The position numbers and the translations under genes are program-made. A stretch of DNA of 60,660 nucleotides, from positions 1 through 60,660 of the forward strand of contig NZ_CANLXG010000006.1 of NCBI RefSeq assembly GCF_947495025.1, in the 5' to 3' direction. Shown piece by piece: positions 24,527 to 32,995 of this stretch (its first letter is position 1; each line of letters opens with the position of its first letter). This DNA comes from an uncultured Roseobacter sp. Lineage in GTDB: Bacteria; Pseudomonadota; Alphaproteobacteria; Rhodobacterales; Rhodobacteraceae. The notes beneath the pieces were generated by a model, which was not told the DNA's origin, did no database searches, and saw only the letters and a program-made list of their open reading frames with translations.

Positions 24527-24682
24527 GCGCTATCTCTGACGAGAATCAAATTGTCTTACGGGTCGCACCCGGATGGCAGGATCACCTGATCAGCTGACGC
24601 CCGACGCCATGAAAAGCTTCGGGCTTACGTTGTGAAAAAAGGGTCTGGAATGACGGACCCGCAACGAAAAGGAATATAACAC

Positions 24683-25051
24683 GTGGCACGTATTGCCGGC
24701 GTAAACATCCCGACTGCAAAGCGGGTTCCAATCGCCCTCACCTACATCACCGGTATCGGCAACGCTTCTGCGAAAGCAATCTGCGAAGCCGTTGGTATCG
24801 ACGCATCCCGCCGGGTCAACGAGCTCTCGGACGCCGAAGTTCTGGCCGTTCGCGAGCACATCGACGCTAACTTCACTGTCGAAGGCGACCTGCGCCGCGA
24901 AGTGCAGATGAACGTCAAGCGCCTGATGGACCTCGGCTGCTACCGTGGCCTGCGCCACCGTCGCAACCTGCCGGTCCGCGGTCAGCGCACACACACAAAC
25001 GCACGCACACGCAAAGGCCCCGCAAAGGCCATTGCCGGCAAGAAGAAATAA
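24683..25051 (+). CDS. rpsM: 30S ribosomal protein S13
   Basis: 122 residues, normal. It starts with GTG (24683), an unusual start for this gene, preceded by AAAGGAA about 11 nt upstream. ARIAGVNIPTAKRV and the RGLRHRRNLPVRGQRTHTNA signature are clear. S13 bridges to the 50S subunit and contacts P-site tRNA. Confidence 0.98.
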   Translation: MARIAGVNIPTAKRVPIALTYITGIGNASAKAICEAVGIDASRRVNELSDAEVLAVREHIDANFTVEGDLRREVQMNVKRLMDLGCYRGLRHRRNLPVRGQRTHTNARTRKGPAKAIAGKKK

Positions 25052-25064
25052 GGGAGGCTGATCA

Positions 25065-25454
25065 ATGGCACGTGATAAGACACGCACAAAACGCAAGGTC
25101 TCCAAAAACATCGCAGCCGGCGTTGCGCATGTGAATTCGAGCTTCAACAACACCAAAATCCTGATCTCTGACGTGCAGGGCAATGCGATCTCCTGGTCGT
25201 CCGCCGGCACCATGGGTTTCAAAGGCTCGCGGAAATCCACACCCTATGCTGCCCAGATGGCTGCCGAGGATGCGGGCCGCAAGGCACAGGAACACGGTGT
25301 GAAGACGCTGGAAGTTGAAGTTCAGGGCCCCGGTTCGGGTCGTGAGAGCGCCCTGCGCGCGCTGGCAGCTGCTGGTTTCAACATCACATCGATCCGCGAC
25401 GTGACGCCGATGGCGCACAACGGCTGCCGCCCGCCGAAACGTCGCCGGGTTTAA
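25065..25454 (+). CDS. rpsK: 30S ribosomal protein S11
   Basis: 129 residues. KRKVSKNIAAGVAHVNSSFN at the start and the NITSIRDVTPMAHNGCRPPK signature at the end are diagnostic. Part of the 30S platform near the mRNA exit site. AGGGAGG lies upstream. Confidence 0.98.
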   Translation: MARDKTRTKRKVSKNIAAGVAHVNSSFNNTKILISDVQGNAISWSSAGTMGFKGSRKSTPYAAQMAAEDAGRKAQEHGVKTLEVEVQGPGSGRESALRALAAAGFNITSIRDVTPMAHNGCRPPKRRRV

Positions 25455-25470
25455 TTGTATAAGACCTTTC

Positions 25471-25509
25471 GGGGCTGCGTGTTTTCGCGCGGCCCCAATC
25501 CGCTTTTTT
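25471..25509 (+). terminator. Hairpin with delayed T-run between rpsK and rpoA
   Basis: A 9-bp stem with one wobble pair (GGGGCTGCG/CGCGGCCCC), then 7 nt, then six T. The gap before the T-run makes this at best a partial terminator or attenuator inside the alpha segment. Confidence 0.4.
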
Positions 25510-25567
25510 GAAACCTCGAGAGTCGCAGCCTTAGGACATGGGGGCGCTGACGAGAATGGAGGGACGC

Positions 25568-26584
25568 ATGATCCACAAGAACTGGGCCGAACTGATCAAG
25601 CCGCAACAGCTTGACGTAAAACCGGGCAATGATCCGGCACGCCAGGCCACCGTGACAGCAGAACCGCTGGAGCGTGGCTTTGGTCTGACAATGGGCAACG
25701 CACTGCGTCGGGTTCTGATGAGCTCACTGCAGGGTGCAGCGATCACATCCGTACAGATCGACAACGTACTGCACGAGTTTTCGTCGGTTGCCGGTGTCCG
25801 CGAGGACGTGACCGACATCATCCTGAACCTCAAGGGCATTTCCCTGCGCATGGAAGTTGAGGGACCCAAGCGTCTTTCCGTTTCCGCCAAGGGCCCGGGT
25901 GTTGTCACAGCGGGTGATATTTCCGAAAGCGCGGGCATCGAGGTGCTGAACCGCGATCACGTGATCTGCCACCTTGATGACGGCGCTGATCTCTACATGG
26001 AGCTGACGGTCAATCAGGGTAAGGGCTATGTCTCTGCCGAAAAGAACAAGCCTGAGGACGCGCCCATTGGCCTGATCCCGATCGATGCGATCTATTCGCC
26101 GGTCAAAAAAGTCAGCTATGATGTGCAGCCGACCCGTGAGGGCCAGGTTCTGGACTATGACAAGCTGACAATGAAGGTCGAAACAGACGGGTCCATTACG
26201 CCGGATGATGCAGTGGCTTTCGCCGCGCGGATTCTGCAGGACCAGCTGGGCATCTTTGTGAACTTCGACGAGCCGGAATCCGCGTCGCGTGCCGATGAGG
26301 ACGATGGTCTTGAGTTCAACCCGCTGCTGCTCAAAAAGGTCGACGAGCTGGAACTGTCGGTTCGCTCCGCGAACTGCCTGAAAAACGACAACATCGTCTA
26401 CATCGGGGATCTCATCCAGAAAACCGAAGCCGAGATGCTGCGCACGCCGAACTTTGGCCGGAAATCCCTGAACGAGATCAAGGAAGTGCTGTCCGGCATG
26501 GGTCTGCATCTGGGCATGGACGTCGAAGACTGGCCACCAGACAACATCGAAGATCTGGCCAAGAAATTCGAAGACTCCTTCTGA
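25568..26584 (+). CDS. rpoA: RNA polymerase alpha subunit
   Basis: 338 residues, exactly the usual alphaproteobacterial length. The N-terminal domain has ERGFGLTMGNALRRVLMSSL (dimerisation). The C-terminal domain (LELSVRSANCLKNDNIVYIG onward) binds UP elements and activators. GGAGGG precedes ATG 25568; an upstream in-frame start at 25538 is in the leader. Confidence 0.98.
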   Translation: MIHKNWAELIKPQQLDVKPGNDPARQATVTAEPLERGFGLTMGNALRRVLMSSLQGAAITSVQIDNVLHEFSSVAGVREDVTDIILNLKGISLRMEVEGPKRLSVSAKGPGVVTAGDISESAGIEVLNRDHVICHLDDGADLYMELTVNQGKGYVSAEKNKPEDAPIGLIPIDAIYSPVKKVSYDVQPTREGQVLDYDKLTMKVETDGSITPDDAVAFAARILQDQLGIFVNFDEPESASRADEDDGLEFNPLLLKKVDELELSVRSANCLKNDNIVYIGDLIQKTEAEMLRTPNFGRKSLNEIKEVLSGMGLHLGMDVEDWPPDNIEDLAKKFEDSF

Positions 26585-26645
26585 GGGGTCTTCGCTGATG
26601 CCCGCCCGGTGCGGGGACGACATGGGCCATGTGGCCCCAAGGAGA

Positions 26646-26669
26646 ACCGGGTGACACGCATCACCCGGT
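26646..26669 (+). promoter_or_regulatory. Perfect 9-bp hairpin between rpoA and rplQ
   Basis: ACCGGGTGA/TCACCCGGT with a 6-nt loop, in the 132-bp gap before rplQ. No T-run follows. It may be an mRNA processing or stability element. Confidence 0.4.
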
Positions 26670-26716
26670 CAGACAAAGCAAAACAGCCCGTAGAGGGCAC
26701 GATTAGGAGATAGAAA

Positions 26717-27136
26717 ATGCGTCACGCACGTGGATACCGCCGCCTGAACCGCACACATGAGCACCGCAAGGCGCTCTGGGCAAATATGGCGGGCTCGCTC
26801 ATCGAACATGAGCAGATCAAAACAACTCTGCCCAAGGCAAAAGAACTGCGCCCGATCATCGAAAAGATGATCACGCTGGCAAAACGCGGGGACCTGCACG
26901 CGCGCCGTCAGGCCGCGGCAAAACTGAAGCAGGACGAATACGTCACAAAACTCTTCGACGTGCTTGGCCCGCGCTACAAGGACCGCCAGGGCGGTTACGT
27001 TCGCGTTCTGAAAGCCGGCTTCCGTTATGGCGATATGGCACCGATGGCGATCATCGAATTTGTCGATCGCGACCGCGATGCCAAAGGTGCCGCTGACAAA
27101 GCGCGCCTGGCTGCTGAAGAAGCTGCTGAAGAATAA
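26717..27136 (+). CDS. rplQ: 50S ribosomal protein L17
   Basis: 139 residues; MRHARGYRRLNRTHEHRKAL and QIKTTLPKAKELRPIIEKMI are the L17 signature. A short Ala/Glu-rich C-terminal tail (AADKARLAAEEAAEE) extends the core, echoing the L3 tail. Last gene of the ribosomal cluster. Confidence 0.98.
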   Translation: MRHARGYRRLNRTHEHRKALWANMAGSLIEHEQIKTTLPKAKELRPIIEKMITLAKRGDLHARRQAAAKLKQDEYVTKLFDVLGPRYKDRQGGYVRVLKAGFRYGDMAPMAIIEFVDRDRDAKGAADKARLAAEEAAEE

Positions 27137-27161
27137 AAACTGGCGCAGTTGCGCCGGCCTG

Positions 27162-27194
27162 GCCCCTGACCCTGACGGGACAGGGGCTTTTTTT
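27162..27194 (+). terminator. Intrinsic terminator after rplQ
   Basis: A 7-bp stem GCCCCTG/CAGGGGC with a 12-nt loop that can pair further, followed by seven T. It ends the alpha segment. Confidence 0.9.
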
Positions 27195-27265
27195 ATGCCT
27201 CTGGCGGGGATATCTAAAGCCGGAGAAGGGCGCGAACGCGTGTCTGTTGCACAGAGGAGGTACTG

Positions 27266-28642
27266 ATGCGTCTGATACTGGTTCTCGTGGCAATTGTCTG
27301 GGCAGGTGCGGGGCTGAGCCAGCAGGTTCCTCAGTCGGCTGCTCAGATGCAGCTGAGTTTTGTGCCGCTGGTCCGACAGGCGACGCCGGCAGTGGTCAAC
27401 ATTTATGCGCGGATTATCCGGCCCGGGCGCAGCAGTCCCTTCGAGGGTGACCCGTTTTTTGAACGCTTTTTCCGGGACAGTTTCCGCGAGCAGCCGCGCG
27501 TGCAGAATTCGCTGGGGTCTGGGGTCATCCTGAGCAGAGGCGGCATTGTCGTTTCAAATTACCACGTGGTGGGCAACGCCACAGACATACGGGTCGTCCT
27601 GTCCGACAGACGTGAATTCAGCGCCCAGGTGCTTCTGAGCGACGCGCAGAGCGATCTTGCTATTCTCAAGCTGGATGAGGCTGCTGACCTGCCATTCCTG
27701 CCGCTGCGTGCTTTTGAGACAGTTGAGGTGGGCGAACTGGTACTGGCGATCGGGAACCCTTTTGGCGTCGGGCAGACGGTCAGCAGCGGCATTGTGTCCG
27801 GACTTGCGCGTTCAGGTGCTGCAACGGGAAGCGGTCGCGGGTATTTCATCCAGACGGACGCGCCGATCAATCCGGGCAATTCAGGCGGTGCGCTGATCGA
27901 CATGAACGGATCGCTCATCGGGATAAACACATCCATTCTTACGCGGTCCGGGGGGTCCAACGGCATCGGTTTCGCGATCCCGTCTGACCTGGTGGCAGCA
28001 TTCGTGGCGCAGGCCGAAGAGGGACGGGAGAGTTTTGCGCGGCCATGGGCCGGAATCAGCGGTCAGCCCGTAGATGCAGAGATGGCAGAGGCCTTTGGCC
28101 TGTACAGACCCGGTGGGATAATCGTGTCAGGGATTCATGCGGCCAGCCCGTTTGCGACGGCCGACGTGGAGGTCGGTGATGTGATCGTCTCAGTCAACGG
28201 GCGGCCCGTAAATACCCCGTCGGAGATGATATACCGGATGAGTGTCACCGGGCTGGGTCAGGAGGCCGTTATCACCCGCCTGCGGCAGGGAAACGCGTCC
28301 GATACGTCAGTGCGTATGATAGAAGCGCCCGAAACACCAGCGCGTGACCGGACGACGCTGCGCGCCCGCGAGGTTCTCGAAGGCCTGGTGCTGGAACGGG
28401 TGAACCCGGCGGTGATTTCCGAATACAACCTGCCGCTGGAGGCAGAGGGGGTTCTGGTCGCCGACACCGGCCGTCTGGGCCGGCGCGTCGGTCTGTTGAA
28501 GGGAGACGTCATCATGGGCGTAAACGAGGTGGCGGTCGCACATCCTGATGAGATTCGCGCCTTGCTGGCCGAACGTGCGCGCCGGTATGAACTGATCGTG
28601 TTGCGGGGCGCCCGGCGCATCGTTCTGCAGTTCAGGGTCTGA
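27266..28642 (+). CDS. HtrA/Deg-family serine protease with two PDZ domains
   Basis: 458 residues. After a signal peptide (LILVLVAIVWAGAGLSQ) comes a trypsin-like domain with a full catalytic triad: H100 in SNYHVV, D130 in QSDLAIL and S206 in PGNSGGAL. Two C-terminal PDZ domains follow (about 265-355 and 370-455). It should act in the periplasm on misfolded proteins, as DegP/DegQ do. GAGGAGG lies just upstream of ATG 27266. rarA begins 3 nt after its stop, so this is the head of a packed gene set. Confidence 0.95.
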   Translation: MRLILVLVAIVWAGAGLSQQVPQSAAQMQLSFVPLVRQATPAVVNIYARIIRPGRSSPFEGDPFFERFFRDSFREQPRVQNSLGSGVILSRGGIVVSNYHVVGNATDIRVVLSDRREFSAQVLLSDAQSDLAILKLDEAADLPFLPLRAFETVEVGELVLAIGNPFGVGQTVSSGIVSGLARSGAATGSGRGYFIQTDAPINPGNSGGALIDMNGSLIGINTSILTRSGGSNGIGFAIPSDLVAAFVAQAEEGRESFARPWAGISGQPVDAEMAEAFGLYRPGGIIVSGIHAASPFATADVEVGDVIVSVNGRPVNTPSEMIYRMSVTGLGQEAVITRLRQGNASDTSVRMIEAPETPARDRTTLRAREVLEGLVLERVNPAVISEYNLPLEAEGVLVADTGRLGRRVGLLKGDVIMGVNEVAVAHPDEIRALLAERARRYELIVLRGARRIVLQFRV

Positions 28643-28645
28643 GCG

Positions 28646-29956
28646 GTGACCGATCTCTTTTCCTCTGACCCTGCGCCGGACAGCCCGTCCGGGCACCGGC
28701 CGCTGGCAGACAGGCTTCGCCCACAGACGCTGGCCGATGTCATCGGACAACGGCAGGTTCTGGGGCCCGACGCACCGCTGAAGGCTATGCTGGCTTCCGG
28801 CGCGCTTTCGTCGCTGATTTTCTGGGGGCCGCCGGGTGTCGGTAAGACCACGATTGCGCGGCTTCTGGCCCATGAGACGGATCTGCATTTCGTGCAGATC
28901 AGCGCCATTTTCACCGGGGTGCCGGATCTGCGCAAAGTCTTTGAGGCTGCGAGGATACGTCGGACAAACGGGCAGGGCACATTGCTGTTCGTGGATGAGA
29001 TACACCGGTTCAACAAAGCGCAGCAGGATGGCTTTCTGCCCCACATGGAAGACGGAACAATTCTGCTGGTCGGAGCTACAACTGAAAACCCGTCCTTTGA
29101 ACTGAACGCCGCTGTGCTCAGCCGTGCGCAGGTGCTGGTTCTTGAGCGGCTGCCAGCAGAGGATCTGGAGCTGATGGCGCAGCGCGCCGAGAGCGAAATG
29201 GATACACAGCTGCAGCTGACACCAGAGGCACGCTGTGCCTTGCTGGATATGGCTGACGGGGATGGTCGCGCGCTGCTCAACCTCGTCGAACAGGTCGCGG
29301 CATGGAAGACGGACACCCCGCTGGATACAGATGCCCTGGCCGCGCGGCTGATGAAACGGGCCGCTCAGTACGACAAGGGCGGGGATGCGCATTACAACCT
29401 GATCTCAGCGTTGCACAAATCAGTGCGCGGGTCTGATCCGGATGCGGCGCTCTACTGGTTTGCCCGAATGCTTGAGGGTGGCGAGGACCCCAGGTATCTT
29501 GCGCGCCGGATTACCCGCATGGCGGTGGAGGACATCGGGCTTGCGGACCCGCAGGCGCAGGCAGTCTGCCTGCAGAGCTGGGAAACCTATGAGCGTCTGG
29601 GCAGTCCCGAGGGAGAACTGGCACTGGCTCAGGCGGTTGCCTATCTGGCACTCGCACCGAAATCCAATGCCAGCTACGTGGCCTACAAGGGCGCGCGTGC
29701 GGCCGCGAGGCGGACAGGTTCTGAGCCGCCGCCCAAACATATTCTGAACGCGCCGACATCGCTGATGAAAGACCAGGGATATGGCGACGGATATGCCTAC
29801 GACCACGATGCCGAAGACGGGTTTTCGGGCCAGAATTATTTCCCCGACGGCATGGAACGGCCCGAACTTTACCAGCCTGTGGAACGGGGGTTCGAACGCG
29901 ATCTGAAAAAGCGGCTGGACTACTTTGCGCGCCTGCGGGTCAAGCGGGAAACTTGA
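28646..29956 (+). CDS. rarA: Replication-associated AAA+ ATPase RarA (MgsA)
   Basis: 436 residues. Walker A is GPPGVGKT at 61-68 and Walker B is LFVDE at 114-118; the C-terminal tetramerisation part ends with the ERGFERDLKKRLDYFARLR region. RarA acts at stalled forks and in recombination. The start is GTG 28646, 3 nt after the protease stop. Confidence 0.96.
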   Translation: MTDLFSSDPAPDSPSGHRPLADRLRPQTLADVIGQRQVLGPDAPLKAMLASGALSSLIFWGPPGVGKTTIARLLAHETDLHFVQISAIFTGVPDLRKVFEAARIRRTNGQGTLLFVDEIHRFNKAQQDGFLPHMEDGTILLVGATTENPSFELNAAVLSRAQVLVLERLPAEDLELMAQRAESEMDTQLQLTPEARCALLDMADGDGRALLNLVEQVAAWKTDTPLDTDALAARLMKRAAQYDKGGDAHYNLISALHKSVRGSDPDAALYWFARMLEGGEDPRYLARRITRMAVEDIGLADPQAQAVCLQSWETYERLGSPEGELALAQAVAYLALAPKSNASYVAYKGARAAARRTGSEPPPKHILNAPTSLMKDQGYGDGYAYDHDAEDGFSGQNYFPDGMERPELYQPVERGFERDLKKRLDYFARLRVKRET

Positions 29957-29987
29957 CATTTGAAGGCAGAGGCGTGAGAGACCGCGG

Positions 29988-30371
29988 ATGATCAAAACTC
30001 TGTCTCTTGTTGCTCTTGGCGGCGCACTTGGTGCCGCACTGCGGTTCCTGTGGGGGGTATCCGTCTATCGCCTGACCGGGGGGCCGGGTGAGTTCCCCGT
30101 CGCAATCATCGGGGCGAATGTACTGGGGTCCTTTCTGATGGGAGCTTTTGTGGTGCTTGCCGCGCATAAGGGGCTGACGCATATGAGCCCCTTTGTCATG
30201 ACCGGCTTGCTGGGCGGGTTCACGACATTCTCGGCATTTTCGCTGGAAACGGTGACGCTGATGGAGCGGGGGTCTTTCGGACCTGCCGCGCTGTATGTTC
30301 TTTTGTCGGTTGGCCTTTCAGTGGCTGGTCTGATGGCCGGTCTGTGGCTGATGCGGGGAGTATTGCTGTGA
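29988..30371 (+). CDS. crcB: Fluoride channel/exporter CrcB (Fluc)
   Basis: 127 residues with four membrane helices. The family marks GGALGAALR near the N-terminus, ANVLGSF in helix 2 and GGFTTFSAFSLE in helix 3 are all present. It exports toxic fluoride as a dual-topology dimer. The gene lies in a packed set of unrelated genes with no fluoride riboswitch directly upstream; the stop overlaps the next start by 4 nt (GTGA). Confidence 0.95.
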   Translation: MIKTLSLVALGGALGAALRFLWGVSVYRLTGGPGEFPVAIIGANVLGSFLMGAFVVLAAHKGLTHMSPFVMTGLLGGFTTFSAFSLETVTLMERGSFGPAALYVLLSVGLSVAGLMAGLWLMRGVLL

Positions 30372-31408
30372 GCCGGGTCCAGACACGTACTGTCGCGCCG
30401 GACGATGCCGAGCAGCGTCTTGATCGCTGGTTCCGCCAGCAGTTCCCGCAGATCAGCCAGGGCCGAATCGAAAAGATGTGCCGCAAGGGCGAAATCCGTG
30501 TGGATGGTGGCCGGGTCAAAGGGTCAACACGTCTGGAGGCCGGTCAGCAGGTGCGTATTCCACCCCTGCCGGACACCGCCGCTCCGGCCCCCGCGCCGCG
30601 CAGCGCCGTCAGCGATGCTGACGCGCGCCTGATCCGGTCATGTGTGATCTACAAAGACGACGACGTGATTGCGATCAACAAGCCAGCGGGACTGCCGACG
30701 CAGGGCGGCTCTGGCCAGACCCGGCATGTTGACGGCCTGTCAGAGGCACTGAAATTCGGACTGGAGGAAAAGCCGCGTCTGGTGCACCGACTGGACAAAG
30801 ACACATCCGGCGTGCTGCTTCTGGCACGGAACCGGATGGCCGCCAGAGGACTAACGGCGGCCATGCGCCACAAAGAGACGCGCAAGATTTACTGGGCGCT
30901 CGTCGCGGGTGTGCCCACACCGTACCTTGGAGAAATCCGTTTTGGCCTTGTGAAAGCTGCGGGTCGGGGGCGCGGCGGTGAAGGCGAGAAAATGATCGCG
31001 GTTCATCCGCGCGATATGGATGACACGCCGGGCGCAAAACGGGCGCATACGCTTTATGCCACGCTCTACCGCGTTGCCTCACGTGCCGCATGGGTGGCCA
31101 TGGAGCCGGTTACGGGACGCACGCATCAGCTGCGCGCGCACATGGCCGAAATCGGCCATCCCATCATCGGAGATGGCAAGTATGGCGGCTCGGGGCAGGA
31201 AAATATGGGGGATGGCTGGGGTGCCCAGCTGGGAGGCGTGATCTCCAAGAAGCTGCACCTGCATGCCCGCATGATGCGTTTTGAGCATCCGGTCACCCGT
31301 GCTGTTGTGACGGTGACAGCGCCCATGCCGGACCATATGGCGCAAAGCTGGGAAACCTTTGGCTGGACCGATGACCTTGCGGCAGAAGACCCTTTCGAGG
31401 CGCTGTGA
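30368..31408 (+). CDS. rluC: RluA-family 23S rRNA pseudouridine synthase (RluC type)
   Basis: 346 residues. An N-terminal S4 RNA-binding domain (about 17-65) is followed by the catalytic domain with VHRLDKDTSGVLL; D143 of HRLD is the expected nucleophile. The later motif ALYATLYRVASRAAW and GRTHQLRAH are also typical. RluC modifies 23S rRNA uridines; the exact sites are inferred from the family. GTG 30368, with GGGGAG upstream, overlaps the crcB stop. Confidence 0.92.
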   Translation: MSRVQTRTVAPDDAEQRLDRWFRQQFPQISQGRIEKMCRKGEIRVDGGRVKGSTRLEAGQQVRIPPLPDTAAPAPAPRSAVSDADARLIRSCVIYKDDDVIAINKPAGLPTQGGSGQTRHVDGLSEALKFGLEEKPRLVHRLDKDTSGVLLLARNRMAARGLTAAMRHKETRKIYWALVAGVPTPYLGEIRFGLVKAAGRGRGGEGEKMIAVHPRDMDDTPGAKRAHTLYATLYRVASRAAWVAMEPVTGRTHQLRAHMAEIGHPIIGDGKYGGSGQENMGDGWGAQLGGVISKKLHLHARMMRFEHPVTRAVVTVTAPMPDHMAQSWETFGWTDDLAAEDPFEAL

Positions 31409-32091
31409 TGGCGGACCAGCTTAAACTCGTTATTTTTGACGTGGATGGCACGCTTGTCGACAGCCAGGCGGATATTGTGGGTGCAATGACCCGGGCTTTC
31501 GGGGCTTGCGGACGTGACGTGCCTGAACACAGCGTGATCCTTGGCATTGTTGGCCTGTCGCTGGACACTGCGATGGAACGGCTCGCACCGGGCGCATCTC
31601 CTGCAGAACGGGTTCTGATGGTGGAGGCTTACAAGGACGCCTATGTCGGGATGCGGGCAAAAGTGGGCGCCGCGCAGTCCTCGCCACTGTATCCTGGCGC
31701 TCTCGATGCTCTTGATCATTTGCATGCTGATCCGGAAATTCTGCTGGGTGTCGCAACGGGTAAATCCCGGCGTGGGCTGGATAAACTGGTCGAAGCGCAC
31801 GGTCTGGAAAAATATTTTGTCACCCGGCAGGTCGCTGATTTTCATCCCTCCAAGCCACACCCGTCGATGATCCTGCAGGCGATGCAGGATGCCGGCGTTG
31901 GTCCGCGGGAGACGATCATGGTGGGAGACACGAGTTTTGACATGGAGATGGCGCGGGCGGCAGATGTCGGCGCGCTGGGCGTCAGCTGGGGATATCATCC
32001 GGTCAGCCGGCTGAGAGCGGCGCACAGGGTGCTGGACGACTTCTCATTGCTGCCCGCAGCCGTGTCGGAGATGTGGAGGATTTCTGGATGA
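31408..32091 (+). CDS. HAD-family phosphatase (phosphoglycolate phosphatase-like)
   Basis: 227 residues. Motif I is FDVDGTLVDS with nucleophile and acid/base Asp, motif II is in GVATGKS, and motif IV is MVGDTSFDMEMA. A helical cap lies between motifs I and II. It resembles Gph/PGMB-type hydrolases; substrate unproven. The ATG overlaps the rluC stop by one base; a GTG 3 nt earlier is possible. Confidence 0.93.
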   Translation: MADQLKLVIFDVDGTLVDSQADIVGAMTRAFGACGRDVPEHSVILGIVGLSLDTAMERLAPGASPAERVLMVEAYKDAYVGMRAKVGAAQSSPLYPGALDALDHLHADPEILLGVATGKSRRGLDKLVEAHGLEKYFVTRQVADFHPSKPHPSMILQAMQDAGVGPRETIMVGDTSFDMEMARAADVGALGVSWGYHPVSRLRAAHRVLDDFSLLPAAVSEMWRISG

Positions 32092-32798
32092 GCGAATGGA
32101 AAGCGAAACGTTTCTGGACCTTCGCTGAAATTGTGCAACAGCCTGACGGCTTTGGTGTCCTGTTGGATGCGCGCCCGGTAAAAACACCTGCAAAGCAAAC
32201 GCTTACGGTTCCCACCGCCGCGATGGCGCAGGCAATTGCGGACGAATGGAACGCCCAGCAGGAACAGATCGATCCGCGTTCGATGCCCTTTACCCGCACC
32301 GCCAATGCAGCGGTTGACAAGGTTGCGGTTCAGCATGCGGAGGTCGCGCAGATGCTTGCGGGATATGGCGACAGTGATCTGCTGTGTTACCGTGCGGAAC
32401 GCCCGCAGAGCCTGGTTGACCGGCAGAATGAGCTCTGGGACCCCTGGCTGGACTGGGCCGCGGACGCGCTGGGTGCGCGTCTGATACCCCGATCGGGTGT
32501 CATGCATGCGGCTCAGGCCCCGGAGGCGCTGGCGCAGCTCAGTTCACGCGTGTACGGGCTTACACCGTTTGAACTGGCGGCTTTCCACGATCTTGTCAGC
32601 CTTTCCGGATCATTGATTCTTGGCTTTGGCGCGGCGTATGGTCACCGTCCGGCAGAAGAGATCTGGGATATTTCACGCCTTGACGAGAACTGGCAGGCAG
32701 AAGAATGGGGAAAGGACGACGAGGCAGAGGCGGTGGCGCAGATTAAGCGCATGGATTTTCTCCATGCAAAACAAGTGTTTGAACTCGTTCAGGGCTAA
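32088..32798 (+). CDS. ATP12 family F1-ATPase assembly chaperone
   Basis: 236 residues. KAKRFWTFAEIVQQPDGFGV with LLDARPVKTPAKQTLTVPT is the ATP12 N-terminal pattern, and the C-terminal half has DLLCYRAERPQSLVDRQNE and WDPWLDWA. ATP12 binds the F1 alpha subunit during assembly in mitochondria and alphaproteobacteria. The ATG overlaps the HAD gene stop by 4 nt, making this the last gene of the coupled set. Confidence 0.94.
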   Translation: MSEWKAKRFWTFAEIVQQPDGFGVLLDARPVKTPAKQTLTVPTAAMAQAIADEWNAQQEQIDPRSMPFTRTANAAVDKVAVQHAEVAQMLAGYGDSDLLCYRAERPQSLVDRQNELWDPWLDWAADALGARLIPRSGVMHAAQAPEALAQLSSRVYGLTPFELAAFHDLVSLSGSLILGFGAAYGHRPAEEIWDISRLDENWQAEEWGKDDEAEAVAQIKRMDFLHAKQVFELVQG

Positions 32799-32876
32799 GG
32801 CCCGACTGGATGCCTGCAAATGATGCAGCTGGCGCTGAAAGAGACCTGATTTTAGGCACGTCACCCTTGACCTTAT

Positions 32877-32906
32877 CCGGTGAATGCGACCAGAATGATG
32901 CCCACT
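32877..32906 (+). promoter_or_regulatory. Candidate promoter for aapJ
   Basis: TTGACC (32877-32882), 18 bp, CAGAAT (32901-32906), about 90 bp before aapJ. A C-rich/G-rich hairpin CCCC...GGGG lies just before the ribosome site. Confidence 0.5.
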
Positions 32907-32995
32907 TGAAGGGGAGAGCCTTCATTATCGCCACCGGCCTGCTGGCTGGTCGAAACCGCCCCTGAAAAGGGGGGGGAAATCAGGAAGAGGTAAAA

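Noticed and set aside
22607..24682. rpmJ (L36) in its usual place after secY/adk
   Set aside because: No short frame with the L36 Cys/His pattern was found on the + strand here; it is probably elsewhere on the chromosome.
28307..29392. 361-codon - strand open frame
   Set aside because: Antisense to the protease and rarA genes; composition is that of a GC-rich shadow frame.
29957..29987. Fluoride riboswitch before crcB
   Set aside because: Only 31 bp separate rarA and crcB, too short for the riboswitch.
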